This document shows, piece by piece, positions 24,508-32,318 of a DNA stretch of 64,000 bases (positions are counted from its first letter, which is position 1; every line of letters begins with the position of its first letter). Position numbers and translations under genes: made by a program. The notes under the pieces were generated by a model. It was not told where the DNA came from. It saw nothing but the letters and a program-made list of their open reading frames with translations, and ran no database searches. The DNA comes from Streptomyces tanashiensis (lineage in GTDB: Bacteria > Actinomycetota > Actinomycetes > Streptomycetales > Streptomycetaceae). The stretch spans positions 62,001-126,000 of the forward strand of contig NZ_BMRZ01000008.1 in NCBI RefSeq assembly GCF_014648895.1. The letters are read 5' to 3'.

Positions 24508-25935
24508 ATGGAGTGGTTCACCGCACCCGACCAGTGGCTGAGCCGGATCGTCTTCCAGCGGGGCCTCGCCGGGCTGTACTGCGTGGCGTTCCTTTCGGCA
24601 GCCCTCCAGTTCCGGGCGCTGATCGGTGAGCGCGGCATGCTCCCCGTACCGGAGTACGTGCGCAGGACCCGCCCGCGCAGCACCCCCTCGCTCTTCCACT
24701 GGCGCTACTCCGACCGCCTCTTCGCGACCGTCTCCTGGTCCGGCGCCGCCCTCGCGCTCGCGCTCGTCGCGGGCGCCGGGGACGCCGTGCCGCTGCCGGT
24801 CTCGATGCTGCTCTGGCTGGTGCTGTGGGCGCTGTACCTGTCGATCGTGAACGTGGGACAGACCTGGTACTCCTTCGGCTGGGAGTCACTGCTCCTGGAG
24901 ACGGGTCTCCTCGCCGTCTTCCTCGGCAACGACGACACCGGACCACCCGTCCTCGTCCTGTTCCTGCTGCGGTGGCTGCTCTTCCGGGTCGAGTTCGGCG
25001 CCGGACTCATCAAGATCCGCGGCGATCCCTGCTGGCGGAACCTGACCTGCCTCTACCACCACCACGAGACCCAGCCGATGCCCGGCCCGCTGAGCTGGTT
25101 CTTCCACCATCTGCCGCGCCCGCTGCACCGGGCCGAGGTCGCCGCCAACCACGTCGTCCAGCTGCTCGTGCCGTTCCTGCTCTTCACCCCGCAGCCGGTG
25201 GCCACGGTCGCGGCCTGCCTGATGGTGGCGACCCAGCTGTGGCTGGTGCTCTCCGGCAACTTCGCCTGGCTGAACTGGCTCACGATCGTGCTCGCGCTCT
25301 CCGTCGTGGACGCCTCCCCGCTCACCGGCGAGCACCCGCAGCCGGATCCGCCGCTCTGGTACGTGGTCGTGGTCGTCGCGGTGACCGCCCTCGTCCTGGT
25401 CCGCAGCTACCGCCCGGCGCGCAACCTGCTCTCCAAGCACCAGGCGATGAACCGCTCCTACGACCCGTACCACCTGGTCAACAGCTACGGCGCGTTCGGC
25501 ACCGTCGGGCGGATCCGGGACGAGATCGTCGTCGAGGGCACCGACGACCCTGTGCCGCACGCGGGCACGGTGTGGCGGGAGTACGGCTTCAAGGGCAAGC
25601 CGGGCGATCCGCGCCGGCTGCCCCGCCAGTTCGCCCCGTACCACCTGCGGCTCGACTGGCTGATGTGGTTCGCCGCGCTCTCCCCCGGGTACGCGCGCGA
25701 GTGGTTCGGGCCCTTCGTCGAGCGGCTGCTCGACGGCGACCGGGACACCCTGCGGCTGCTCGCCCACAATCCGTTCCCGGACGCGCCGCCGGCCCTCGTC
25801 CGCGCCCGGCTCTACCGCTACCGGTACACGACCTGGCACGAGCTCCGGACGACCGGGGCCTGGTGGCACCGGACGCTGGTACGGGAGTACCTGCCGCCGA
25901 TCCGCCTGCGGGAACCCACGGACACCGCCCGCTGA
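24508..25935 (+). CDS. Lipase maturation factor family protein
   Basis: This 475-residue membrane protein has eight or more hydrophobic segments. SYSFGWES-like TWYSFGWESLLLETGLLAVFLG, RVEFGAGLIKIRGDPCWRNLTCLYHHHETQPMPGPLSWFFHHLP and NLLSKHQAMNRSYDPYHLVNSYGAFG are the conserved blocks of the LMF1 family, in animals an ER chaperone for lipases. The bacterial role is not known; it may help fold exported lipases or handle lipids. It is last in the YndJ-DUF1990 operon (22-base gap) and is followed by a strong terminator. ATG 24508 is the first in-frame start. Confidence 0.85.
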   Translation: MEWFTAPDQWLSRIVFQRGLAGLYCVAFLSAALQFRALIGERGMLPVPEYVRRTRPRSTPSLFHWRYSDRLFATVSWSGAALALALVAGAGDAVPLPVSMLLWLVLWALYLSIVNVGQTWYSFGWESLLLETGLLAVFLGNDDTGPPVLVLFLLRWLLFRVEFGAGLIKIRGDPCWRNLTCLYHHHETQPMPGPLSWFFHHLPRPLHRAEVAANHVVQLLVPFLLFTPQPVATVAACLMVATQLWLVLSGNFAWLNWLTIVLALSVVDASPLTGEHPQPDPPLWYVVVVVAVTALVLVRSYRPARNLLSKHQAMNRSYDPYHLVNSYGAFGTVGRIRDEIVVEGTDDPVPHAGTVWREYGFKGKPGDPRRLPRQFAPYHLRLDWLMWFAALSPGYAREWFGPFVERLLDGDRDTLRLLAHNPFPDAPPALVRARLYRYRYTTWHELRTTGAWWHRTLVREYLPPIRLREPTDTAR

Positions 25936-25943
25936 ACGCGCCG

Positions 25944-25974
25944 GTGCCCCCGGACCGCGAACGGCCGGGGGCAC
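25944..25974 (+). terminator. Terminator of the YndJ-LMF operon
   Basis: A perfect 10-bp stem (25944-25953 with 25965-25974) with an 11-base loop, 8 bases after the lipase maturation factor stop codon. It also lies just past the stop of the convergent small gene and may serve both. Confidence 0.75.
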
Positions 25975-25993
25975 CCGGGGTGAAACGAGGGGA

Positions 25994-26164
25994 TCAGTCG
26001 ATGCCGGGCAGGATGTGGGGCTCGGCGAGGTCCTCCTCGTAGCCCGCGAGCCGGATCGGAGCCGCGTGGGCCCACACTTCCAGGCTGCCCAGTTCGCCGT
26101 TCCGGCGCGGCCGGTCCTTGGGTTCGGCCGGTCGCGGTTCCTGCTTCGTCAGTTCGGGTGTCAC
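25994..26164 (-). CDS. 56-residue acidic orphan small protein, possible peptide precursor
   Basis: The product is 56 residues. The first half is polar (Pro, Glu, Lys, Arg) and the second half reads LEVWAHAAPIRLAGYEEDL followed by AEPHILPGID. A consensus AAAGGAG ribosome site sits 6 bases before GTG 26164, which is strong evidence for translation. It has no Cys and no membrane segment. I do not recognise the family. The leader-plus-tail layout, with a polar half followed by an aromatic, His- and Asp-containing tail, resembles a RiPP precursor or small signalling peptide, but no modifying enzyme or transporter is next to it. Transcription probably starts in the AT-richer stretch around 26310-26330 and ends at the shared hairpin at 25974-25944. 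Confidence 0.7.
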   Translation of the reverse strand: MTPELTKQEPRPAEPKDRPRRNGELGSLEVWAHAAPIRLAGYEEDLAEPHILPGID

Positions 26165-26486
26165 CGCGCACTCCTTTGTGTCGCGTACCTGTGGGACAAG
26201 TGCCGGTTCGGTCGCGGTGGCGCCGTTCTTGGCGGGACCGCGGCCTTGGTGGCAGGCCTGTCCCAGGAAGGCCGTGAGGAAGTTGTGTGTCCTCGGTGGC
26301 CGTCCGTGTGCCTCACATTAACCAAATGAGCACGTCCGCGCTCTACCGGGCTCCAAAGTGTGATGCGATCGAGTGAACGGAGCCGAAAGAGCGCCCCACC
26401 GGGCCGGTGGAGCGCTCTTGTCAGGACTGCGGAAACGGCTGTACGGGGGCTCGTCCGGAACCACGGAGGCCCGTCGTACGGAAGGC
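26165..26486. other. 322-base intergenic region, promoter of the small protein plus SDR terminator
   Basis: I see no further gene. The stretch contains an AT-richer segment (about 26310-26345) suited to the leftward promoter of the 56-residue protein, giving it a leader of roughly 150 bases, and a strong hairpin at 26387-26419. Confidence 0.5.
26387..26419 (-). terminator. Terminator behind the SDR gene
   Basis: A 14-bp stem with one mismatch (26387-26400 with 26406-26419), a 5-base loop and AA/TT at the ends. It lies 68 bases past the SDR stop on the minus strand. Confidence 0.75.
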
Positions 26487-27971
26487 CTACCAGTTGGCGG
26501 GGGCGTAGTCCTTCAGGAAGCAGCCGTAGAGGTCCTCGCCGGCCTCACCGCGCACGACCGGGTCGTACACCCGGGCCGCGCCGTCGACCAGGTCGAGCGG
26601 GGCGTGGAAACCGGCCTCCGCGAGGCGCAGCTTGTCGTAGTGGGGACGCTCGTCGGTGATCCAGCCCGTGTCGACCGAGGTCATGAGAATGCCGTCGCTC
26701 TCGAACATCTCCTGGCCGCTGGTCCGCGTCACCATGTTCATCGCGGCCTTCGCGGCATTGGTGTTCGGGTGGCCGGCGCCCTTGTAGCCGCGGCTGAAGA
26801 CACCCTCCATCGCCGACACGTTCACGACGTAGGCACGGCCGCTGGCCGCCTTCTTCGCCGCCTCGGCCATCGACGCCCTCAGCTTGCTGATGAGGATGAA
26901 CGGGGCGGTGTAGTTGCAGAGCTGGGTCTCCAGGAGCTCCACCGGGGAGATCTGCTCGATGCTCTGCACCCAGGTGTTGGTCTCGACGACGTCGGGCACG
27001 AGGCCGCCCGCGTCGATGGCGGTGCCGTCGAGGTGCCGGGCGATGCTGGCGTTGCCCGCGACCAGGGCCAGGTCGGCGACCTGCTGGGCCTCCAGGTCGC
27101 GCACGCCGGCGGGAAGCTCGGACGATCCGACGAGCTCGCCGACCGCGCCGGAGTTGAACGCGCCGATGACGTGGTGGGCGGGGAGCTCACCGGCCGGCAG
27201 CGGGGCGCTCTCGCCCTCGACGAGGGCGGAGTAGGCGGAGGGCAGGCGGCGCACGGTCTGCGTCGCGTTGTTGATGAGGATGTCCAGCGGACCGGCCTCG
27301 GCCATCTGGTCCGCGAGCGCCACGGCCTGCGCGGGGTCGCGCAGGTCGATGCCGACGACCTCCAGGCGGTGCATCCAGTCCGCGGAGTCCTCCATCGCCT
27401 TGAAGCGGCGGATGGCGTCCTTGGGGAAGCGGGTGGTGATGGTGGTGTGGGCACCGTCGCGCAGCAGCCGCAGCGCGATGTACATGCCGATCTTGGCCCG
27501 GCCGCCGGTGAGCAGCGCGCGCTTGCCGGTGAGGTCGGCGCCGGCGTCGCGCTTGGCCCGGTTCAGCGCCGCGCACGGCTGGCAGAGCTGGTGGTAGAAG
27601 TAGTCGACCTCGACGAACCGCGTCTTGCAGACGTAGCAGGAGCGCGGACGCTGGAGTATCCCCGCGATCCGGCCCTCCTCGGTGACGGAGCTGGGCAGCA
27701 GCCCCTCGGTCTCGTCGTCGATGCGCTGGGCGGAACCGGTGGCCGTGGCCTCGGTGACCGCCTTGTCGTTGGCGGTCTTCGCGGCCCGGCGCTCCTGGCG
27801 GCGGCGCTGCTTCACGGTCCGGTAGATCCCGGCGGTCGCGCGGCGGACGGCGATCGCGTCCGGGTGGTCGACCTCGATCTTGTCGAGCTCGTCGAGGACG
27901 CTCAGGCAGACGGCCAGGCGCTCGGGGTCGATACCCGGCCCGTAGTCCTGGAATTCTTCGGTCACCGTCAT
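26487..27971 (-). CDS. SDR-family protein with N-terminal CxxC-CxxC extension
   Basis: This 494-residue protein is about twice the length of a normal short-chain dehydrogenase. Residues 1-145 form a charged helical region (QRRRQERRAAKTANDK) and a likely zinc site C112-x2-C115...C130-x2-C133. The Rossmann part starts at 148 with LTGGRAKIGMYIALRLL, a variant of TGxxxGIG, and continues with NNATQTVRRL. The active-site Ser is kept (VVNVSAMEG), but where YxxxK is expected the sequence is T-N-A-A-K, so the catalytic Tyr is replaced by Thr. It may bind NAD(P) without classic dehydrogenase chemistry. It follows the FhuF-like gene by 60 bases on the same strand. Confidence 0.75.
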   Translation of the reverse strand: MTVTEEFQDYGPGIDPERLAVCLSVLDELDKIEVDHPDAIAVRRATAGIYRTVKQRRRQERRAAKTANDKAVTEATATGSAQRIDDETEGLLPSSVTEEGRIAGILQRPRSCYVCKTRFVEVDYFYHQLCQPCAALNRAKRDAGADLTGKRALLTGGRAKIGMYIALRLLRDGAHTTITTRFPKDAIRRFKAMEDSADWMHRLEVVGIDLRDPAQAVALADQMAEAGPLDILINNATQTVRRLPSAYSALVEGESAPLPAGELPAHHVIGAFNSGAVGELVGSSELPAGVRDLEAQQVADLALVAGNASIARHLDGTAIDAGGLVPDVVETNTWVQSIEQISPVELLETQLCNYTAPFILISKLRASMAEAAKKAASGRAYVVNVSAMEGVFSRGYKGAGHPNTNAAKAAMNMVTRTSGQEMFESDGILMTSVDTGWITDERPHYDKLRLAEAGFHAPLDLVDGAARVYDPVVRGEAGEDLYGCFLKDYAPANW

Positions 27972-28031
27972 GGCCTTCGGGTTCCTCGTTCGCTCGTACG
28001 TCGCCGTTCGCGGGCTTTCAAAGACCCAACT

Positions 28032-28754
28032 TTACGGAGCGGGGGGCCGCGCCTCCAAACCCGTTCGGGGTGCGTGGTCGAAGACACAGTCGCCGCACAG
28101 CCCGCCGCCCGGGCAGCGGTAGTAGAGGCAGCAGCTGGTCCGGCGCAGCCGGGGGCCGCGGACCGTCCCGGCGAGGTCCGGGTGGTCCAGGAGTCCGGAG
28201 ACCAGGACGGCGGCCCGCTCGGCTGCCTCCGGCCGCCCCTGGGCGCGCGCCCAGCGGGTCAGCTCGCGCAGGGCGCCGGCGAGGGCCGAGCCGGCGTTGC
28301 CCCACAGGAGACGCGGGGAGATGTTCCCGTCGCGGCGCAGTGCCGCGTGGAGCGGGACGAGATGGGCCTCCTGGACGGCCGCCCGCAGCTCGTCCACGGT
28401 CCCGGGGCGGGTGGCGGAGCCGGCCCACCACAGGTCGTCGGGCGAGGTCAGCGCCCCGTCCCAGTGCAGCTCGGCGGGGTCGAGGTCCGGGAAGCGGCCG
28501 TGGAGCGCGGCGGGGCCGAGGGCGGTGGACCAGAGCCGGGCGGCGAGCCCGAGGTGGGCGACGGAGGCCCCCACGCGCCGCTCGGGTGCGCCGAGCCGGG
28601 CGGCGACGCGGTCCACGCGCGCGGTGAGAGGCCCGTCCTCCCCCGCGTACAGGCGGGCGAGCGGCCGGTGCGCGCCGCCGGCCGGCGGTGTGCCGGTGCG
28701 CAGGGCGAAGAAGCCGCCCGGCGATCCGCCGTCGTCGCTCGCGCCGAGATCCAT
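28032..28754 (-). CDS. FhuF-like (2Fe-2S) ferric reductase protein
   Basis: This cytoplasmic protein of about 240 residues ends with TSCCLYYRCPGGGLCGDC, which is exactly the C-C-x10-C-x2-C iron-sulfur signature of FhuF-type siderophore-iron reductases. The rest (LHWDGALTSPDDLWWAGSATRP; VPLHAALRRDGNISPRLLWGNAGSALAGAL) matches the Streptomyces versions. It would reduce ferric iron to release it from imported siderophores. No siderophore transporter is adjacent and I see no clear iron box. GTG 28760 is an alternative start to ATG 28754. Confidence 0.82.
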   Translation of the reverse strand: MDLGASDDGGSPGGFFALRTGTPPAGGAHRPLARLYAGEDGPLTARVDRVAARLGAPERRVGASVAHLGLAARLWSTALGPAALHGRFPDLDPAELHWDGALTSPDDLWWAGSATRPGTVDELRAAVQEAHLVPLHAALRRDGNISPRLLWGNAGSALAGALRELTRWARAQGRPEAAERAAVLVSGLLDHPDLAGTVRGPRLRRTSCCLYYRCPGGGLCGDCVFDHAPRTGLEARPPAP

Positions 28755-28996
28755 GCGCACGCCCCCCGCCCCGGAGTCCTGTGGTCGGCTCCCACCGTAA
28801 CTTCTCCGAAGTCTCCCGAAATCTCTTCCCGGACTCTTCCGGAGCCGCTCCGAGATGATCGGAAAGCCTGCTTTGCACCCGTTCCGACCTGCACGGGTGT
28901 ACATCCGGAGGCGTATGCGCGGGGCGTGTACTGCGTCGGTGGTACCCGCGAAGACGTCCCCTGGTACGACGACGCGGACCGCCGGGAAGAGAGATC

Positions 28997-30004
28997 GTGG
29001 AAGGTATGAGTCCACTCATGCTGTCCGTCGCCCTGGCCCTGGCCTCCGCGGTCGCCTACGCGGCCGCGGCGATCGTGCAGGAGCGCGTCGCGGCCTCCGC
29101 CGCGGGTCCGCGCTACGCGCCGCTGCGCAGCCCGGCCTGGTGGGTGTCCGTCCTGCTGAACGGTATCGGCGCGACGCTGCACGTCGCCGCCCTGGCGTAC
29201 GGGCCGCTCAGCCTGGTCCAGCCGCTGGGTGCGCTCACGATCGTCTTCGCGCTGCCCATGGCGGCCCTGTTCGTCGGCCGCAGGGCCGGGCGGCGGGCCT
29301 GGCGCGGCGCGCTGATGGCCACGGTGGGTCTCGCCGGGCTGCTGAGCCTCACGAGCGGCGCCGAGGCCCGGTCGCTCTCCGACGGGGAGCGGTGGCTGCT
29401 CGCGGGGGCCACGTTCGCCGCGGTGGCGGTCCTGTTCACGGCCGCGCGCGTGGTCGGCCGGTCCGTGCTGCGCAGCGTCGTGCTCGCCGCGGCGGCGGGC
29501 GTCGCCTTCGGCATGGCCTCGGTCCTCACGAAGTCGGTGGCCGAGGAGTGGACGTCCACGGCCCCGCTCGCCGAGTGGACGGGGCTGCTCGTGCTCTCCG
29601 CGTTCGCGGTGACCGGCCTGCTGCTGTCCCAGGCCTCGTACCGGGGTGCGGGGCTCGCCGCCCCGCTGGCCACCGTCACGGTGGTGAACCCGGTGGTCGC
29701 CGCCGCGGTGGGCGTGACGCTCTTCGGCGAGAGCTTCCGCTACGGCGCGGCGGGCACCGTCGCCGCGCTGATCTGCGGCGCGGTCGCGGCGGGCGGCCTC
29801 GTCCAGCTCACGCTCGACCGCATGACGGCCTCGCCGGAGTCGCTGTCGGTGTCATCGGCCTCGTCGTCCGACTCGACGATCGCGTCAGACGGAGACTCCC
29901 CGCGCCCTGAGGTAGGCCAGGGGGTCGATGTCGGATCCGTACCCGGGACCCGTCCGAATCTCGAAGTGGAGGTGCGGTCCCGAGCTGTTGCCGGTCGATC
30001 CTGA
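28997..30004 (+). CDS. DMT (EamA-like) family transporter
   Basis: This 335-residue membrane protein has nine or ten hydrophobic segments. The two-repeat layout, GPLSLVQPLGALTIVFALPMAALFVGRR in the first half and SYRGAGLAAPLATVTVVNPVVAAAVGVTLFGE in the second, is that of the drug/metabolite exporter superfamily. The substrate is unknown. GTG 28997 has GGGAAGAGAG at good spacing; ATG 29006 is possible. The last 120 bases, encoding a Ser/Asp-rich and then Arg-rich tail after the final membrane segment, run antisense through the catalytic end of the wall-hydrolase gene, which suggests loss of an earlier stop codon. Confidence 0.82.
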   Translation: MEGMSPLMLSVALALASAVAYAAAAIVQERVAASAAGPRYAPLRSPAWWVSVLLNGIGATLHVAALAYGPLSLVQPLGALTIVFALPMAALFVGRRAGRRAWRGALMATVGLAGLLSLTSGAEARSLSDGERWLLAGATFAAVAVLFTAARVVGRSVLRSVVLAAAAGVAFGMASVLTKSVAEEWTSTAPLAEWTGLLVLSAFAVTGLLLSQASYRGAGLAAPLATVTVVNPVVAAAVGVTLFGESFRYGAAGTVAALICGAVAAGGLVQLTLDRMTASPESLSVSSASSSDSTIASDGDSPRPEVGQGVDVGSVPGTRPNLEVEVRSRAVAGRS

Positions 30005-31273
30005 GCGCGCGATGCGCTGTCCGGCGTGCACCCGCTGGCCCTCGCGGACGGTGAGCGCGGAGAGGTGCGCGTACTGGCTGTAGCGGCCGTCGTCGTGACG
30101 CAGGACGATCTGGTAGCCGTACGCACCGCCCCACCCGGCGGAGACGACCCGGCCGCCGGCGACGGCCTTGACCGAGGTGCCGGTGGGCACGGGGAAGTCG
30201 ACTCCGGTGTGGTAGCCGCTGGACCAGGAGGAACCGCGGGTGCCGTAGCGGGTGCCGATGTCCGCGGAGACGGGCGCGGAGTAGCCGGCCTCGGAAGGCC
30301 GGGTGGCCGGCTTGGGCGCGGGCCTGGGCGCGGGCTTGTGGCTCGCCTGGGTACGGGGCTTGGTGCTCGGCTTGGTGCCCGGCTTCGGGGTGTGCTGGGT
30401 GTGCGGCTTGGCGGCGGGCTTCGTGGAGGGGTGGGCGTCGGGCCGGGCCGCGGGGGCCTTGGGGACCACGGCCTCGGGGGGCGTGGCCTTGACCGGCCGG
30501 ACGGACTTCTCGGCCGCCTTCCCCGCTTCCTTCTCGGCGGCCTTGCCCGCGGTCTTGCCCGCGGTCTTCTCCGGTCTCTCCGGCGTCACCGGCTTCTTCG
30601 GCGCCGAGATGCGCAGCGTCAGGCGCTGGCCCGGGTGGATGAGGTCGGGGTCGTCGCCGACGACCGGCCGGTTGGCCTCGTACAGGCGCTGCCAGCCGCC
30701 CTTGACGTGCTCCTCGCGGGCGATCTTCGACAGGGAGTCGCCGGGCGCCACCGTGTACATCTCGCGCACGGTGGGCACGGTGGTCGGACTCGCGCTCCGC
30801 GCCGTCTGTTCGGGTAAGAGGCGCTGGCCCGGGAGGGAAGCGGTACGGACGGCGTTCCCGCCGCCGGTCGGCTCGGCGGTCGTGACGTCCGGTGCCGCCC
30901 CGCCCCGGGCGAGCCCAGCGCGGGGGCCGCAGGAAGGCCAGGCCCCGGGGCCCTGGCCCTTCAGGACGCGCTCGGCGACGGCGATCTGCTGGTCCTTGGA
31001 GGCGAGGTCGGCCCGCGGCGCGTAGTGCGTGCCGCCGTACCGCTCCCAGGTGGACTGGCTGAACTGGAGGCCGCCGAAGTAGCCGTTGCCGGTGTTGATG
31101 TGCCAGCTGGAGGAGGACTCGCAGGACGCGACCTTCTCCCAGACGTCGAGGGAAGCGGCCTGCGCGGTGCCCGCGCCGATCAGCGGCAGCGCCATTCCGG
31201 CGCCTCCCGCCGTGACGGTGAGCGAGGCACGGTTGATCCGGCTCGGCTGGTGGCGGCGGTGACGTCCGGCCAT
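29885..31273 (-). CDS. Secreted Rpf-like transglycosylase, LysM, M23 endopeptidase
   Basis: This 462-residue cell-wall hydrolase has a signal peptide, a resuscitation-promoting-factor-like transglycosylase domain (WEKVASCESSSSWHINTGNGYFGGLQFSQSTWERYGG, about 40-115), a LysM glycan-binding domain (YTVAPGDSLSKIAREEHV...LIHPGQRLTLRI), a long Lys/Pro/Ala linker with PKPGTKP-type repeats, and an M23 zinc endopeptidase (YHTGVDFPVPTGT, QYAHLS, GPHLHFEIR, with the His/Asp metal ligands). It can cut both glycan and peptide parts of peptidoglycan. It ends GSDIDPLAYLRARGVSV, almost identical to the M23 protein at 58248. ATG 31273 has AAGGGGGG upstream. I looked for a c-di-AMP riboswitch and did not find one. 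Confidence 0.9.
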   Translation of the reverse strand: MAGRHRRHQPSRINRASLTVTAGGAGMALPLIGAGTAQAASLDVWEKVASCESSSSWHINTGNGYFGGLQFSQSTWERYGGTHYAPRADLASKDQQIAVAERVLKGQGPGAWPSCGPRAGLARGGAAPDVTTAEPTGGGNAVRTASLPGQRLLPEQTARSASPTTVPTVREMYTVAPGDSLSKIAREEHVKGGWQRLYEANRPVVGDDPDLIHPGQRLTLRISAPKKPVTPERPEKTAGKTAGKAAEKEAGKAAEKSVRPVKATPPEAVVPKAPAARPDAHPSTKPAAKPHTQHTPKPGTKPSTKPRTQASHKPAPRPAPKPATRPSEAGYSAPVSADIGTRYGTRGSSWSSGYHTGVDFPVPTGTSVKAVAGGRVVSAGWGGAYGYQIVLRHDDGRYSQYAHLSALTVREGQRVHAGQRIARSGSTGNSSGPHLHFEIRTGPGYGSDIDPLAYLRARGVSV

Positions 31274-31383
31274 GGGCCCCCCTTGAACACAGCGACAGCC
31301 GTCCAAGTTAGGGGTTGCGCACGCTCCGTGACAAGGGCCGGGCGAAAGCTCAAGCTCCTTCTGTCACCTCTGAATTGACCCGG

Positions 31384-31569
31384 TCACCCGCCGGCGGGAC
31401 CGGGTTCGGGCTGTGGTTCGGGCGGCGGTACGGGCCCGCCCGGCTGCGGCGCCGGCGGGGGCGACGGATCCGGAGGGACCGGCACCGGGTTGGGCGGGGG
31501 CATGGGCGGCGAGGGCACCGGCGGCGGGATCGGCGACGGGGGCAGCGGATCGGGGAAGGGGTGGGTCAT
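31384..31569 (-). CDS. Small proline-rich protein
   Basis: This protein of 61 residues is mostly Pro, with Val, Ser, Gly, Glu and Gln (THPFPDPLPPSPIPPP...). It has no signal peptide, no membrane segment and no recognisable domain. GAGAGG lies 6 bases before ATG 31569, which favours translation. It sits between the wall hydrolase and panD on the same strand. Low complexity means homology is hard to judge and the call is tentative. Confidence 0.4.
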   Translation of the reverse strand: MTHPFPDPLPPSPIPPPVPSPPMPPPNPVPVPPDPSPPPAPQPGGPVPPPEPQPEPGPAGG

Positions 31570-31666
31570 CACGGACCTCTCGGTCGACGCGGGCCCCAGG
31601 TGCGGGGGCTCCCTCTCCAGGGTGGCCCCGCCGCCACGGCCCCGCCCGCCGGACCCCGCCCTCCGG

Positions 31667-31699
31667 GTCACCCGGCCCCTCGTGACGGGGCCGGGTGAC
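31667..31699 (-). terminator. Terminator of panD
   Basis: A perfect 13-bp stem (31667-31679 with 31687-31699) and a 7-base loop, 23 bases after the panD stop codon. Confidence 0.8.
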
Positions 31700-31721
31700 C
31701 GGGCGGTGACGGGCCGCGTTC

Positions 31722-32147
31722 TCAGATCCGGGTGGGCACGGCGTGCGGGCCGCGCACGGTGTCGCTGCCGGGAACCGGCGCGGACGCGTCGCTCCCGAGT
31801 TCCACGATGCGGTTGTCACCGTCGACGTGGACGACGCGCGGCACGAAGCTCCGCGCCTCCGCGTCCTCGACCTGCGCGTAGCTGATGAGGATCACCAGGT
31901 CGCCGGGGTGCACGAGGTGGGCGGCGGCGCCGTTGATCCCGATGACGCCGGAGCCGCGCTCGCCCTCGATGACGTAGGTCTCGAGGCGGGCGCCGTTGTC
32001 GATGTCGACGATGTGGACCAGCTCACCGGGCAGCAGGTCGGCCGCCTCCATCAGCTCGGCGTCGACGGTGACCGAACCGACGTAGTGCAGGTCGGCCTGG
32101 GTCACGGTGGCACGGTGGATCTTCGACTTGAACAGGGTACGCAACAC
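31722..32147 (-). CDS. panD: Aspartate 1-decarboxylase
   Basis: This 141-residue pyruvoyl enzyme converts L-aspartate to beta-alanine for pantothenate and CoA. It begins [29 protein letters not shown]. Self-cleavage at G24-S25 makes the pyruvoyl group on the alpha chain. [36 protein letters not shown]-like motifs and [10 protein letters not shown] follow, and the length is normal. GTG 32147 has GGGAG upstream. The 64 bases before it are nearly identical to those upstream of the LuxR gene at 43175-46051. A ketopantoate reductase gene begins at 63649, but the two are not linked. Confidence 0.95.
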   Translation of the reverse strand: [141 protein letters not shown]

Positions 32148-32152
32148 GGAGA

Positions 32153-32216
32153 AACTCCCGATCTGTCTGCTCCCTGCCTGCTTTCTGCAGGTCAAGGGCG
32201 TTCGTCGGAGCGTACA
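32153..32216 (-). promoter_or_regulatory. Shared leader element, panD copy
   Basis: On the minus strand, TGTACGCTCCGA holds a TANNNT -10 (TACGCT, 32214-32209). It is followed by a small hairpin CCTGC-AGAAA-GCAGG (32191-32177) and a purine-rich run ending in the GGGAG ribosome site of panD. A gapless 64-base match (57 identical by my count) occurs at 46151-46088 before a LuxR gene. The element therefore probably includes promoter, start and 5' leader. Confidence 0.7.
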
Positions 32217-32318
32217 ACGAGGCGCGGGGGCGGGCGGGGGGCCGCGGGTGTTGCGGAGCTCACGCCGATCCCGTCCGAGCCGGTCCGTTCCGGGGCCCGG
32301 TGCTCTACCGTCGCCTCC

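Noticed and set aside
26165..26330. Second small frame overlapping the start of the 56-residue gene (GTGA overlap)
   Set aside because: It encodes an Arg/Pro/Thr/His mix with no third-position bias and no ribosome site; it is more likely the untranslated leader.
28755..28996. Iron-regulator box between the FhuF-like and DMT genes
   Set aside because: I looked for a TTAGGTTAGGCTAACCTAA-like palindrome and found none; only scattered TCCGAAG/TCTTCC words.
31274..31383. c-di-AMP (ydaO-type) riboswitch before the Rpf/LysM/M23 gene
   Set aside because: Such riboswitches often precede related Streptomyces genes, but the leader here is short and I could not find the conserved core, only a GTGACA/TGTCAC pairing.
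31384..31671. Longer 95-codon version of the proline-rich small protein
   Set aside because: The extra N-terminal residues lack a ribosome site and overlap the panD-terminator spacer, whereas ATG 31569 has GAGAGG 6 bases upstream.
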